From the NCBI GenBank assembly GCA_022827905.1, contig JAJEIQ010000073.1, positions 1 to 64,000 on the forward strand: a stretch of 64,000 nt of DNA, in the 5' to 3' direction. The notes beneath the pieces were generated by a model. It worked only from the letters and a program-made list of their open reading frames with translations. It ran no database searches and was not told where the DNA came from. Origin of the DNA: Pseudomonadales bacterium (GTDB lineage Bacteria > Pseudomonadota > Gammaproteobacteria > Pseudomonadales > Azotimanducaceae). Of this stretch, positions 17,618-25,740 are shown one piece after another (positions within the stretch are counted from its first letter, which is position 1; each line of letters starts with the position of its first letter). A program made the position numbers and the translations under genes.

Positions 17618-18259
17618 GTGGCGGAGCAAGACGGACCGACAGCTAGCCGTCGCGTCATGGTGTATGTGGATGGGTTCAACCTCTACTACGGCTTGAAATC
17701 AAAGGGTTGGCGGAGATTCTACTGGTTAAATCCTGTATCGCTTTCGGAGCGATTGCTGCGGACCGACCAGCATCTGGTGGGTGTTCGGTACTTTACGGCA
17801 CGCATTTCGGGGCGACAAAAGGAGAAGAGGCGGCGACAAGCAAGATTCCTGGAGGCGATTGCCACGCTACCCGCGCTGACCATCCACTACGGGCACTTCC
17901 TGCAGAAAACGAGGACCTGCGCAATTTGCGGAAGCAAGTGGGTTGTCTATGAGGAGAAGATGTCCGACGTCAATCTGGCCGTCAGTCTGCTCGGCGACGC
18001 ACAAGACGACCGATTCGACACGGCGCTGGTCGTTTCAGCCGACGGTGATCTAGCCGGGCCAGTGGTGGAGGTGCTAGAGCGATATCCAAACAAACGCGTT
18101 GTTGTGGTTTTCCCGCCGAACAGGCGGTCGGAAAAGCTGCGCAGCATCGCGAGTGCCGCGTTCACCGTGGGGCGCAAGTACCTGAAAGACAGTCAGCTAC
18201 CGGAGAAGATCATCCGGTCGGATGGTTCCCTGTTGGCGCGGCCTGATCATTGGCGATGA
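17618..18259 (+). CDS. NYN (PIN-like) domain protein
   Basis: About 213 residues if started at GTG 17618; ATG 17657 is the alternative and gives a start directly at the domain (MVYVDGFNLYYG). The acidic residues expected of the NYN nuclease fold are seen in YVDGFN, MSDVNLAVSLL and VVSADGDL, with a CAIC knuckle in the middle. NYN proteins are predicted RNases of the PIN/FLAP superfamily, and bacterial forms are common in defence or toxin-like settings. It lies alone between the AbiEi stub and the DUF433 remnant. The acidic positions look intact, so it may be active. Confidence 0.75.
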   Translation: MAEQDGPTASRRVMVYVDGFNLYYGLKSKGWRRFYWLNPVSLSERLLRTDQHLVGVRYFTARISGRQKEKRRRQARFLEAIATLPALTIHYGHFLQKTRTCAICGSKWVVYEEKMSDVNLAVSLLGDAQDDRFDTALVVSADGDLAGPVVEVLERYPNKRVVVVFPPNRRSEKLRSIASAAFTVGRKYLKDSQLPEKIIRSDGSLLARPDHWR

Positions 18260-18391
18260 ACGGTCCCTTTCCTGCTCGCCGGCAAGAGTCATTCTGGCCC
18301 CCTCCAGCACCGCCACGGCTTGATTGCGCGACACCAAAGGATAGTCCTGACAACCCACCAAGCTGGCTGGCCCGAAATCAATCACCGCGCT
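18242..18391 (-). pseudogene. internally deleted DUF433 antitoxin copy
   Basis: On the minus strand 18242-18345 encodes YPLVSRNQAVAVLEGARMTLAGEQ, matching the C-terminus of the intact DUF433 protein at 19498-19722. The next bases, 18347-18391, match 19846-19890, which lies upstream of that gene. So this is a second copy of the same segment from which the N-terminal two-thirds of DUF433 and its promoter have been removed. No DUF5615 toxin start is seen next to it. Confidence 0.6.
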
Positions 18392-18430
18392 AGGGTAGAA
18401 GGCTGATCGATCTTCTACCTTCGGAACGAT

Positions 18431-18688
18431 ATGGGACTCAACATCAAAAACGACGAAACCTACCGGCTCGCCAGTGAGCTTGCGCACCTAACCGGCGACA
18501 CCATGACTGGGGCAATCACGATCGCGCTGCGCGAACGCCTCGAACGGGAGCGCCGGGCCCGCGGCGTGGAGAAACGCCTTCGGGACATGCGCGGCATAGC
18601 CGAACGCTGTGCTCGTCTGCTCGGACCCGGCCCGTCCGCCATTGAGCATGGCGAGGTTCTTTACGACGACCGGGGATTGCCGTCTTGA
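18431..18688 (+). CDS. VapB-family (Rv0623-like) antitoxin, orphan
   Basis: 85 residues: MGLNIKNDETYRLASELAHLTG, then TMTGAITIALRERLERERR, then a C-terminal tail ending HGEVLYDDRGLPS. This is the Rv0623-like antitoxin pattern: an N-terminal DNA-binding half and a C-terminal toxin-wrapping tail. The partner VapC, a PIN-domain RNase, normally starts in overlap with the stop codon. Here TTG 18685 encodes a few VapC-like residues (IIDS) before the frame diverges, so the antitoxin has lost its toxin. Confidence 0.8.
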   Translation: MGLNIKNDETYRLASELAHLTGDTMTGAITIALRERLERERRARGVEKRLRDMRGIAERCARLLGPGPSAIEHGEVLYDDRGLPS

Positions 18689-18753
18689 TCATTGATAGTG
18701 ACGACTTCGTCCGAACTGACATCCCGTCAGCTCGCGGGCGTAAAGACACTTAG
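18685..18753 (+). pseudogene. VapC toxin stub
   Basis: TTG overlapping the VapB stop, encoding (M)IIDS, resembling the beginning of VapC PIN domains (MIxDTSAxxAIL). After this the sequence is unrelated and stops at 18753. None of the other PIN acidic residues is present. Only about five residues support the match; the conserved overlap position adds weight. Confidence 0.45.
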
Positions 18754-18840
18754 GTCGGATGTCGCACGAGGGTAGTGGGTTGCATTGACCCTTCTTTACT
18801 GTCAGCCTCAAAGCTGAATTTCTGACAACCCGGCTCACTG

Positions 18841-19437
18841 ATGGAAAGCCTGCCGAAACGGATCATGCGGCATGCCCGCTCGCTGGCGGAAGCCACGCCG
18901 ATCTGCGCTGGGGCGTTGCTTCATCTCGGCAATCGCGCGGCCGTGGATCAAGCCCTGTCACGCCTTGCGCGGTCCGGGGACCTGCTGCGTGTCTGCCAAG
19001 GCGTTTACATGCGGCCCGTCGAGACCCGGTTCGGCCCTTGTGCGCCCAGCGTGAGCAAAGCCGTCCGTGCGCTTGCGGACCTGTGGGGCGAGACCATCGT
19101 TCCCTGCGGTGGCGCCTCCGCGCATGTGCTCGGCCTGACGACGCAAGTGCCGGTGCGGTCTGTGTATCTGACCTCGGGGCCATCGCGCCGGTTGCAATTC
19201 GGCAGTCTAGCGGTTGAGCTTCGCCATGCACCGCGCTGGCAGCTTGCGGCCCCAGACCGTCGCGCCGGCGAAGTTATTCGGGCGATGGCTTGGCTCGGGC
19301 CGGAGGAAATGCTGAAAGGGCTTGAGACCGTTTTGCCCGGCCTGTCGCCTCAAGAGGTGGGCGAGTTGGCCGACGCCCGAGCGACCATGCCGCACTGGAT
19401 GGCCGAGCCGCTGAGCAAAGTTGTCGCGAACGGATGA
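18841..19437 (+). CDS. DUF6088 / AbiEi-like antitoxin, orphan
   Basis: 198 residues. The N-terminus (LPKRIMRHARSLAEATPICAGALLHLGNRAAVDQALSRLARSGDLLRVCQGVYMRP) is the winged-helix region of DUF6088/AbiEi-like antitoxins; the middle (PCGGASAHVLGLTTQVPVRSVYLTSGPSRRLQFG) is the second conserved block. These pair with a DUF1814 (AbiEii-like) nucleotidyltransferase toxin encoded directly downstream. Here only the first codons of such a toxin remain. Unlike the AbiEi at 16568 it belongs to a different subfamily, so the two arose separately. Confidence 0.8.
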   Translation: MESLPKRIMRHARSLAEATPICAGALLHLGNRAAVDQALSRLARSGDLLRVCQGVYMRPVETRFGPCAPSVSKAVRALADLWGETIVPCGGASAHVLGLTTQVPVRSVYLTSGPSRRLQFGSLAVELRHAPRWQLAAPDRRAGEVIRAMAWLGPEEMLKGLETVLPGLSPQEVGELADARATMPHWMAEPLSKVVANG

Positions 19438-19438
19438 A

Positions 19439-19490
19439 GTGGCGTTCCAATCGTTGTCGGCGGCGGACCGCCGGGCGGCGTTCTCGGCAC
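19439..19490 (+). pseudogene. AbiEii-like (DUF1814) toxin stub
   Basis: GTG 19439, starting two bases after the DUF6088 stop codon, encodes VAFQSLSAADRRAAFSA, resembling the LxLSAxDRREAL beginning of DUF1814 nucleotidyltransferases. At about 19482-19490 it runs into the convergent DUF5615 stub, so the two truncated toxins abut. No catalytic residues remain. Confidence 0.5.
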
Positions 19491-19514
19491 CGACTCGTCA
19501 AGCAGCAGCCTCAT
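19482..19514 (-). pseudogene. DUF5615 PIN-like toxin stub
   Basis: On the minus strand ATG 19514 overlaps the DUF433 stop codon by 17 bases and encodes MRLLLDESVPR, the classical start of DUF5615 (Mut7-C/PIN-like) toxins that partner DUF433 antitoxins. The following codons are those of the opposing AbiEii-like stub read backwards. The remainder of the toxin is missing. Confidence 0.7.
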
Positions 19515-19722
19515 CCTGATCGCCAGCAAGAATCATCCTGGCTCGCTCCAGCACCGCCACAGCTTGATTGCGCGTTACCGAAGGAAAGTCCTGAAGAAAG
19601 TCGTCCAGCCGGTCGCCCACTTCAAGGTACTCCATGAGAATACGCACCGGAACCCTTGTGTGTGAGAACACTGCGGTGCCGCCGAGGATGTCGGGATTCC
19701 TGTCCATAGGCTCGTCGTTCAT
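19498..19722 (-). CDS. DUF433-family antitoxin, orphan
   Basis: 74 residues of full family length: NPDILGGTAVFSHTRVPVRILMEYLEVGDRLDDFLQDFPSVTRNQAVAVLERARMILAG. This is the classic DUF433 pattern, a small helix-turn-helix protein that serves as antitoxin to DUF5615 PIN-like toxins. The toxin start codon is preserved in the usual overlap, but only 11 toxin codons survive. A partly deleted second copy lies at 18242-18391. Confidence 0.85.
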   Translation of the reverse strand: MNDEPMDRNPDILGGTAVFSHTRVPVRILMEYLEVGDRLDDFLQDFPSVTRNQAVAVLERARMILAGDQDEAAA

Positions 19723-19948
19723 GGTTACCTCGTCGCAGGCGTAGCATTCGGCTTCTTTTCCCTGACATGCTAGCCATTAGCCTGAGACATGCTGCCTGTC
19801 GGCGGAACTCCCCCAGTCCGCGCAACGGGGGCTTGTGAAATGCCCCGACAACCCGCCAAGTTGGCTCGCCCGAAGTCGGTCTGCGCGTTAGAGCCCATTT
19901 GTGTGGCCGATCAGTTCGCCCTCAGCCCGCGCCAAAGACGACCTTCCC

Positions 19949-22273
19949 TTAGGACGTATCTATGGCCGCGAGGATCTTCAACATTCCGGACGGTCTATGA
20001 CCTTCCTCTGCCATAGCGTTGACGATCATATCGCGCATAGCCCGGTAGTTGAGGTTTTTCCCGTACATGCTCACGAACGAAGACAATATGTCTTTCCCTC
20101 GAAATACACTCTTCCATTTGTCTGACTGTAAGGCTTCCTCGAGTTGCTTGCGTCTTTCGGAAGCCAAGGCGTTAAGCGTCGCCTCCGAGAGATCTGCGTC
20201 CACGAGGGTGCCGATCTTGTGTAATGATCGTTTTACGCTACCCGAGACCTTGGTTGCCGCATCCAAACCTGTGGTAGTGTCTTTCAACTGAATGGCGTTG
20301 CGAATTGCAGCGTATGCGTGCGATCGTATCCATGCTTCGACGATGTTCTCTACATGATCTTTAGCGATGGATCTGAGCATATCCTCCACTTCATTTTCGG
20401 ACTCAAATGCGCTTCCATTCAGAGATACGCGCCTCAAGACTTCCAATATGTACCTCGGCTCAAGCAGATAGTTCTCGATATGATAGACGTCCCAAGTGTA
20501 CATCCCCCGGTTCTCATTGGCGTCCTCTGAGCCCGTATCATCCCTATCCACTATCGAAAAAGTTAATCGACCGCCTTCCCCAGATTGCGCATCCAATACC
20601 TCATGGAGCCGCCTGACCGTCGCCCTATTTCCCCCTGAGACGAAATTCATCTTCCGGTCGAAGTTAGGGAACAGCTTCGCAGTCATACGCTTGTCAAACT
20701 CGCTATCTTCACCCTCAAACACCACCACCTTTCCACCGGGGCGATAACCGGCTATGTCGCCAATCAGCTCCAAGATGGCGTTCTCTTCTTCCTTCTTGCC
20801 AGTGATTTCCAGTATCTGATTCTGCCCCGGCGAATCCAAGGCCGATTCACGCATATGAAGCACCTTGGTGCCGCTACTTGAAATAGCTTCCCTAAGGAAA
20901 GCGTCTGAGTGGGTTACCGTCCAAATCTGATTGTCGAGTTCAGTTCCCACATACTTTTCATAGAACTGTGGTAGACCTTGGATAAGCTTGGGGTTGAGGT
21001 GCAGCTCTGGTTCGTCAAGTAGAATTATCGACTGGCGCTGCGCATTGTTACGAAGCCGGAGATAGCCAAAGAGTATCTCTTTCTCTCCAGACGACAGATC
21101 ATTGATGTCATGCTTGTCACTGCCATTAACGGTAACCGCGAATTCTAGCTCACCTTCGCTGTTGGCCGTTACGCCTTGGAAGTCCTTGCCGGGGAAGAAC
21201 CGATTGAACAGTTCTCTCAAGGTGTCAGAAAGTAGTGCTCTTCCGGTCAACGACTCATCCCCGCCCTCTTTGCGAAGTGCTTGTATGACGTACTCGGTTG
21301 CCATCTGAGTCTTGATGTTGGCGTACTTCTGCGCATAGTTGTACAGTGCGCTTTGTCTTTGACTCTGTTCTTGAGTTCGTAAGTCCAAGTGGACGTTACC
21401 AACACTTTCTCGATCAAAATACCTCTGGGGACCATGGTAATCAACTATGCCTACCGACTGCGGCTCATAGATGCTCCAGATTGCTTGGAGTACTGAGTTC
21501 TGAGCAAGCCTTAGGTTGCCGGCCGGCAGGATGATCACATTGCCTTGGTGCTTCTCGTGTTCTAGCCGTTGGCCTATGTCGTTGGCTATATTGTTGGCAG
21601 TTGCTTCGACCTCTCTAACGAGCGCCTGATCGAGTTGCCCGGAGGGCTTGAGACGACGGTTCCACTCCTCGAACGGCACACCCGGCAAACGCAAACGAAC
21701 GGCTTCTCGTTCGGCAATCTCGCCTGTGTTTTCCCGAAGGTATCTAACTTCATTTGGGTGCAATGAGACCTCGATTTTGATCATCGCTTCCCGCGACTTG
21801 TCCCGTAACAACTTTCTGCACTCGGCGGGGGAATTCGGGTTGATCTGGAACTCCCCGAACCAACTGTTGTATTCGTTGCTCTCATACCCTCCGTAGGTCG
21901 ATTTGGCGAGCCGTATAGCGTCCAATACGCAAGACTTGCCGCATCCATTTGGGCCCGCTATGACGACCATAGTACTGTCAGAGTCAATCTCGATAAGGTC
22001 AATGGCCCGGAAGTTACTGACCTCGAGTTTAACAATTCGCATTTGTGGTTTCTCCGTTGTGATTTTCTCATTTCTAGCTAGCGTCAGCAGTGACCGCTTT
22101 GCCCGATTTACTTGGAGCTCCCTTGCCGAAGCCGTCGCTACTTGATCAGGCGACGAACCGCTGGAAATGGAGGGAGTGCCTCGTCCTTCATGCAGTCGAT
22201 ATTCTTCCTGAAAGTCAAACCCCGATAACTCTGACTGTTGGTGCCTGTCAGGAATTTTGTGTTTGTTCGCCAT
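19949..22273 (-). CDS. AAA (OLD/SMC-like) ATPase fused to DUF4435/TOPRIM-like domain, PARIS-like defence protein
   Basis: 774 residues with a very strong ribosome binding site (AAAGGAGGGCAAC before ATG), so the 77-residue disordered leader is real. ATPase motifs: Walker A GPNGCGKS (about residue 110), signature LSSGEKE, Walker B IILLDEPELHLNP, and WTVTHSDAFL. C-terminally VVVFEGEDSEFD, FVSGGNRATV, FSIVDRDD and VYHIENYLLEPRYI are the DUF4435/TOPRIM-like acidic and structural motifs. ABC-type ATPase plus DUF4435 is the make-up of PARIS (AriA/AriB) anti-phage systems, here in one chain; OLD nucleases are the alternative. It is near an EcoRII-type system. All catalytic-looking residues are present. 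Confidence 0.75.
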   Translation of the reverse strand: MANKHKIPDRHQQSELSGFDFQEEYRLHEGRGTPSISSGSSPDQVATASARELQVNRAKRSLLTLARNEKITTEKPQMRIVKLEVSNFRAIDLIEIDSDSTMVVIAGPNGCGKSCVLDAIRLAKSTYGGYESNEYNSWFGEFQINPNSPAECRKLLRDKSREAMIKIEVSLHPNEVRYLRENTGEIAEREAVRLRLPGVPFEEWNRRLKPSGQLDQALVREVEATANNIANDIGQRLEHEKHQGNVIILPAGNLRLAQNSVLQAIWSIYEPQSVGIVDYHGPQRYFDRESVGNVHLDLRTQEQSQRQSALYNYAQKYANIKTQMATEYVIQALRKEGGDESLTGRALLSDTLRELFNRFFPGKDFQGVTANSEGELEFAVTVNGSDKHDINDLSSGEKEILFGYLRLRNNAQRQSIILLDEPELHLNPKLIQGLPQFYEKYVGTELDNQIWTVTHSDAFLREAISSSGTKVLHMRESALDSPGQNQILEITGKKEEENAILELIGDIAGYRPGGKVVVFEGEDSEFDKRMTAKLFPNFDRKMNFVSGGNRATVRRLHEVLDAQSGEGGRLTFSIVDRDDTGSEDANENRGMYTWDVYHIENYLLEPRYILEVLRRVSLNGSAFESENEVEDMLRSIAKDHVENIVEAWIRSHAYAAIRNAIQLKDTTTGLDAATKVSGSVKRSLHKIGTLVDADLSEATLNALASERRKQLEEALQSDKWKSVFRGKDILSSFVSMYGKNLNYRAMRDMIVNAMAEEGHRPSGMLKILAAIDTS

Positions 22274-22324
22274 GTTGCCCTCCTTTGGACATCCTAGCGC
22301 TTACAAACACAAAATTCCTGACAG
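22245..22324. repeat. perfect 21-bp inverted repeat flanking a translation start
   Basis: 22245-22265 and 22304-22324 are exact reverse complements (arms starting CTGTCAGGAATTTTG and ending AATTCCTGACAG) separated by 38 bases. The spacer carries the ribosome binding site and start codon of the ATPase gene; one arm lies in codons 4-10. A second small palindrome, GTCTCA-T-TGAGAC, follows at 22324-22336. In the mRNA the arms would form a 21-bp stem with the start region in the loop. The rest of the 22274-22518 gap shows no gene. Confidence 0.8.
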
Positions 22325-22518
22325 TCTCATTGAGACCCGAGGTGTGCTCACATCATCAAATTTATTGTCATTAGTCCGGCCATGAAAACAAGTTTCTCCT
22401 TGGAACCTTTGTCCGGATAGAGTATGCCCCTTTCTCGCTCAAGTTGACCCCTAGCCCCCATGAACACTTCGACTTCCAGCGCGAGTGTGCACCCATTTCG
22501 CTGCTAGCCTCGATCCAT

Positions 22519-23205
22519 TCACGCACCGAAATTGGTTTTTGATCTGAGTGTATTCCGTACAGCAGCTATCAACTGAGTTTCAAATTCTTCAAGCCGGCCA
22601 AGCGACCACATGACCGTTGTAAGGTGATTTGTGTCGAAGTGTGTGCTCTGCGAGTTAAATATCCTTTCCTCACAGATGTAAATCACTGGGATGTTACATC
22701 CCTCTGCAAATCCCGCCTCCCAGTACGCCCCGTTATTCCCATGCGACAGGTCAGCAATGACAAGCTCCGACCTTTTGATCTGGTCCCTTATGATCTCGTC
22801 GATCAATCCCGCCTGCGCAACGTCACGCGCAGTGTTCACTTTGAGGTTCAGTGATCGCAACAACGCGGGTTTGACATGCTCCGCAACCACTTTATCAAGC
22901 TGCTGATCCCCAAACTCCATAGCCAAGAAACAGAATGAGCTATCCAAAGAATGCATCCACTTAAGATGCAACAGAAATGCGCAGGCACTCCCAGCCGCTT
23001 CTGCCTTTGCCTCATCCATGGATTCCCAAGTTTCGCCTCGAACGTATTTGCCCGGATTCCCTAAAAAATCGCCGTCATGGTCTTTTAGCCAGAGGACATA
23101 CTGCTTCGAGTGTATGTCGTAGCTAACATACCCAAGTTCCGCGCTCGCGTTCTTACTGCCAACCGACTGCAGAATTCGGTCTCCCTCCCACCACATCGTA
23201 CTCAT
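22519..23205 (-). CDS. nucleoside 2-deoxyribosyltransferase-like (TIR-related) protein
   Basis: 228 residues. The first 85 residues form an unrecognised N-terminal domain rich in Trp and acidic residues. From FCFLAMEFGDQQLDKVV the sequence follows the nucleoside 2-deoxyribosyltransferase/TIR-like fold: DEIIRDQIKRSELVIADLSHGNNGAYWEAGFAEG contains the conserved DLS and the E of EAGFA, which in the family is the catalytic Glu. Such proteins cleave N-glycosidic bonds in nucleotides or NAD. It is the gene upstream of the PARIS-like ATPase on the same strand, so a two-gene defence unit is possible. RBS GGAG precedes ATG. Confidence 0.6.
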   Translation of the reverse strand: MSTMWWEGDRILQSVGSKNASAELGYVSYDIHSKQYVLWLKDHDGDFLGNPGKYVRGETWESMDEAKAEAAGSACAFLLHLKWMHSLDSSFCFLAMEFGDQQLDKVVAEHVKPALLRSLNLKVNTARDVAQAGLIDEIIRDQIKRSELVIADLSHGNNGAYWEAGFAEGCNIPVIYICEERIFNSQSTHFDTNHLTTVMWSLGRLEEFETQLIAAVRNTLRSKTNFGA

Positions 23206-23242
23206 CTACTAACAATCTCCTCGTCGCCGGCGCCCGTTTTTC

Positions 23243-24448
23243 TTAGCTCACTAGCTCAATGAAGTCATCAAGCGTCCACAGCCAGCTACGCTGTGCCGAC
23301 CCGTAGGTGACATGGATGGGTTCAGGCACCACGAGTTGCAGCTTGTACTGGGCCATCTGGGCAGTCTGTGTTCGGGATATGCCGGGTTCAAGAGTCAATA
23401 GATGTTTGTGCGGGATTTTCTTGGCTTCAGATAGAACTTGTCGCCATCTGTCCTTACAGCTGGATTTGGCACCTAGCATGGCCAAATCCGCCGCCCCTTC
23501 TGGGGGCGCGGCCTGATAGGCCTCAAGACTGGGAAACAGGAAGTCCGGCTTCTGCCTGTGTTCGGTAACCGCCCCGCGGACGTAGCGCACATCGTGAGCG
23601 ACAAGTACCGCTTCTAAGTGGTGCTCCAAGGAATGCCCCATGCGGGACTTCCTGCGGTTCTGCACACTTAGCGAAAACTTGATGAAGCCATCAACGTCGG
23701 TGCCATCCGAGTTGACGAACCCCTTCTCGAGTCTGTCTGACACTATCCGCCGTTCGAGGCGACGAAATAGAGCCTCTTCGTGGCCCAACCAAGCCAAGAG
23801 CGCTTCGTCCGGGTCGTCTAGCGGCGTCACGTCCGGCAGTGTGTCCCGGGCAAGTCTTGAGAGTGCCGCAGTGGGCGGAAATCTCATGCCCAAGGGTTCA
23901 ATGATCGTGTCGAGGCTTTGGGCGTCCGCATCTTCGAACTCGATGCCTAGCTCATCTAGGATGAAGTGGGCGGCAAAGTCGAGATCAGGGCCTTCATCGT
24001 GGAAGCCGCGCACCTCAAAGGTGTCTCCCGGCTCCACACCAAACAGCCATGAAACTTGGTGTTCGCTGGTAGATCGTGTGGGGGCGACAATGAAATACAG
24101 CGTTTCGGCGGTATCCAAGGCGAGAAACAGGGCATCGCCTGCCCTCATCGCCTCAGTAACGGAGTTCGACGGGTAGTACAGCCGCCATTCAGGTGCGCGG
24201 TCAGGTTGGTGCTCCCTTGCATCGTAATACGTGGCGGTTGAATTGACGGTGATGCCGTCTTGATCCTGCCCCAGCCAAATGTACACCGCGGGGAACTCCC
24301 TCTTGCCGTCTTCGCCAAGGAACTCCTGGCGCATCGTCTTCGTGGTGCCGATTTCGTGCTGGTTTGAACTGCGCGGTTCAGCATCAACAGCGGTGAGGCG
24401 CTTTGCGCCAACACCCCTGAAGTGGTCGCGTAGCTGGCCGTACTTCAC
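23243..24448 (-). CDS. EcoRII-family type II restriction endonuclease
   Basis: 401 residues from GTG 24448 after GGAGGAGAA. The C-terminal half carries the EcoRII catalytic domain: FSLSVQNRRKSRMGHSLEHHLEAV, then HRQKPDFLFPS (catalytic Asp) and LGAKSSCKDRWRQVL (catalytic Lys), the PD-(D/E)xK pattern. The N-terminal half matches the B3-like effector domain of EcoRII. EcoRII cuts before CCWGG and needs two sites. The cognate methyltransferase lies 36 bases upstream on the same strand, so they form one operon. Target CCWGG is inferred from family membership only. Confidence 0.85.
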   Translation of the reverse strand: MKYGQLRDHFRGVGAKRLTAVDAEPRSSNQHEIGTTKTMRQEFLGEDGKREFPAVYIWLGQDQDGITVNSTATYYDAREHQPDRAPEWRLYYPSNSVTEAMRAGDALFLALDTAETLYFIVAPTRSTSEHQVSWLFGVEPGDTFEVRGFHDEGPDLDFAAHFILDELGIEFEDADAQSLDTIIEPLGMRFPPTAALSRLARDTLPDVTPLDDPDEALLAWLGHEEALFRRLERRIVSDRLEKGFVNSDGTDVDGFIKFSLSVQNRRKSRMGHSLEHHLEAVLVAHDVRYVRGAVTEHRQKPDFLFPSLEAYQAAPPEGAADLAMLGAKSSCKDRWRQVLSEAKKIPHKHLLTLEPGISRTQTAQMAQYKLQLVVPEPIHVTYGSAQRSWLWTLDDFIELVS

Positions 24449-24484
24449 AGCGGAATTCTCCTCCGGTGGGACAAGCCCGCGATT

Positions 24485-25729
24485 CTAGTCAAATAACGTT
24501 GTCTGGGGGTGCAGCACCGCCTTGATCGAAGGCTCAAGATGGCGGGCTACGGCAGTCGCGACCGGAACCGCGACTGCATTGCCGAACTGGCGGTAGGCTT
24601 GGGTGTCTGACACGGGAATACGGAAGGGCGGGGTGTCGGGCTGGTCGAAACCCATGAGGCGAGAACACTCCCTCGGTGTCAGCCGACGCGGCTGGTCACG
24701 CTCCTGGCGGACAAGAATTTCGGAGCCATCCTTGTAGTAGCGGGCCGAGAGGGTCCGGGCCACATCGTCCGGGCCAACGAGGCCGAACCCGAACCCGTTA
24801 CCCCTCTTTCTGTGCTTCTCAGCGTAGGCCTGAAGGTAGCCCCAAAGGTGTTCCGACAATGTGTAGCGGGAAGCAACCATCGCCTGCGCACCCTCGGTGT
24901 AACCCTCTTCGGGTGCCTCCGTTCCGTCCTCCGGATGAAGGATGGCACTAAGGCGGGGGCCGTCGGTGGGGTCGGGGATGGTCATGTCGTCAAAGGAGAA
25001 GCTGGATCGGTCACGAAAGCCTAAGAGAAAGATGCGTTCGCGGTGCTGGGGCACCCAGGAGCGAGCGTTGATCACCTTCGCGTGGACTTGGTAGCCCAGA
25101 TCGTCTTCCAGCGTCTCCCGGATGACGCGAAACGTGCGGCCGCGGTCGTGGTTGAGGAGATTCTTCACATTCTCAAGGAGAAAGAACGGTGGCCGGTGGT
25201 GAGCAATGATTCGAGCGACGTCAAAGAAGAGCGTCCCTTGGCTCTCGCAACGGAAGCCGTGAGGGCGCTTGAGGGCATTCTTCTTGGACACTCCAGCAAT
25301 TGAGAATGGCTGGCAGGGAAAACCAGCTAGCAGCACGTCGTGGGCCGGAATCTCATGCGCCGAGATTTCGGTGATGTCGCCCGCAATGGGTTCGTCGTCA
25401 CCGAAATTGGCTTGGTAGGTGAGCTGGCAGAAGCGGTCCCATTCTGATGTGAAGACGCACTTCCCCCCAATGGCGTCGAAACCGCGGCGCAACCCGCCAA
25501 TGCCGGCAAAGAGGTCAATGAATCTGAAAGCAGGAGAAATCGGAACAGCTACATGTCTAGCCCGACCACGAAGATACTCAATGGTGGCCTTTCGAGGTTT
25601 GGTTTCGCCGCGGTCCCACCTGTGGATAGTGCGCACCGCATAGCCCGTGGCTTCCGCCGCTTCAGGGATGCTGAGCCCCGCGTGAAGCCTAAGGCGCCGG
25701 AACTCGGTGTTGGTACTTGTCTGTTCCAC
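24485..25729 (-). CDS. dcm: DNA (cytosine-5-)-methyltransferase, Dcm/M.EcoRII type, with N-terminal HTH
   Basis: About 414 residues from GTG 25729; GTG 25783 would add a Cys-rich leader unlike the family. All C5-methylase motifs are visible: [14 protein letters not shown] (I), GFPCQPFS (IV, catalytic Cys), LLENVKNLL (VI), [10 protein letters not shown] (VIII), [14 protein letters not shown] (IX) and [10 protein letters not shown] (X). [14 protein letters not shown] and [14 protein letters not shown] are Dcm/M.EcoRII-like. The first 60 residues contain a helix-turn-helix ([27 protein letters not shown]), used in related enzymes to repress their own promoter. It protects the host from the EcoRII-like nuclease downstream. 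Confidence 0.9.
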   Translation of the reverse strand: MEQTSTNTEFRRLRLHAGLSIPEAAEATGYAVRTIHRWDRGETKPRKATIEYLRGRARHVAVPISPAFRFIDLFAGIGGLRRGFDAIGGKCVFTSEWDRFCQLTYQANFGDDEPIAGDITEISAHEIPAHDVLLAGFPCQPFSIAGVSKKNALKRPHGFRCESQGTLFFDVARIIAHHRPPFFLLENVKNLLNHDRGRTFRVIRETLEDDLGYQVHAKVINARSWVPQHRERIFLLGFRDRSSFSFDDMTIPDPTDGPRLSAILHPEDGTEAPEEGYTEGAQAMVASRYTLSEHLWGYLQAYAEKHRKRGNGFGFGLVGPDDVARTLSARYYKDGSEILVRQERDQPRRLTPRECSRLMGFDQPDTPPFRIPVSDTQAYRQFGNAVAVPVATAVARHLEPSIKAVLHPQTTLFD

Positions 25730-25740
25730 GGGACAAATCG

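Noticed and set aside
17500-19900. Integron-like attC sites between the antitoxin genes
   Set aside because: GTTAG words near 17533 and 19886 do not fit the GTTRRRY/RYYYAAC core pairs, and no integrase is present.
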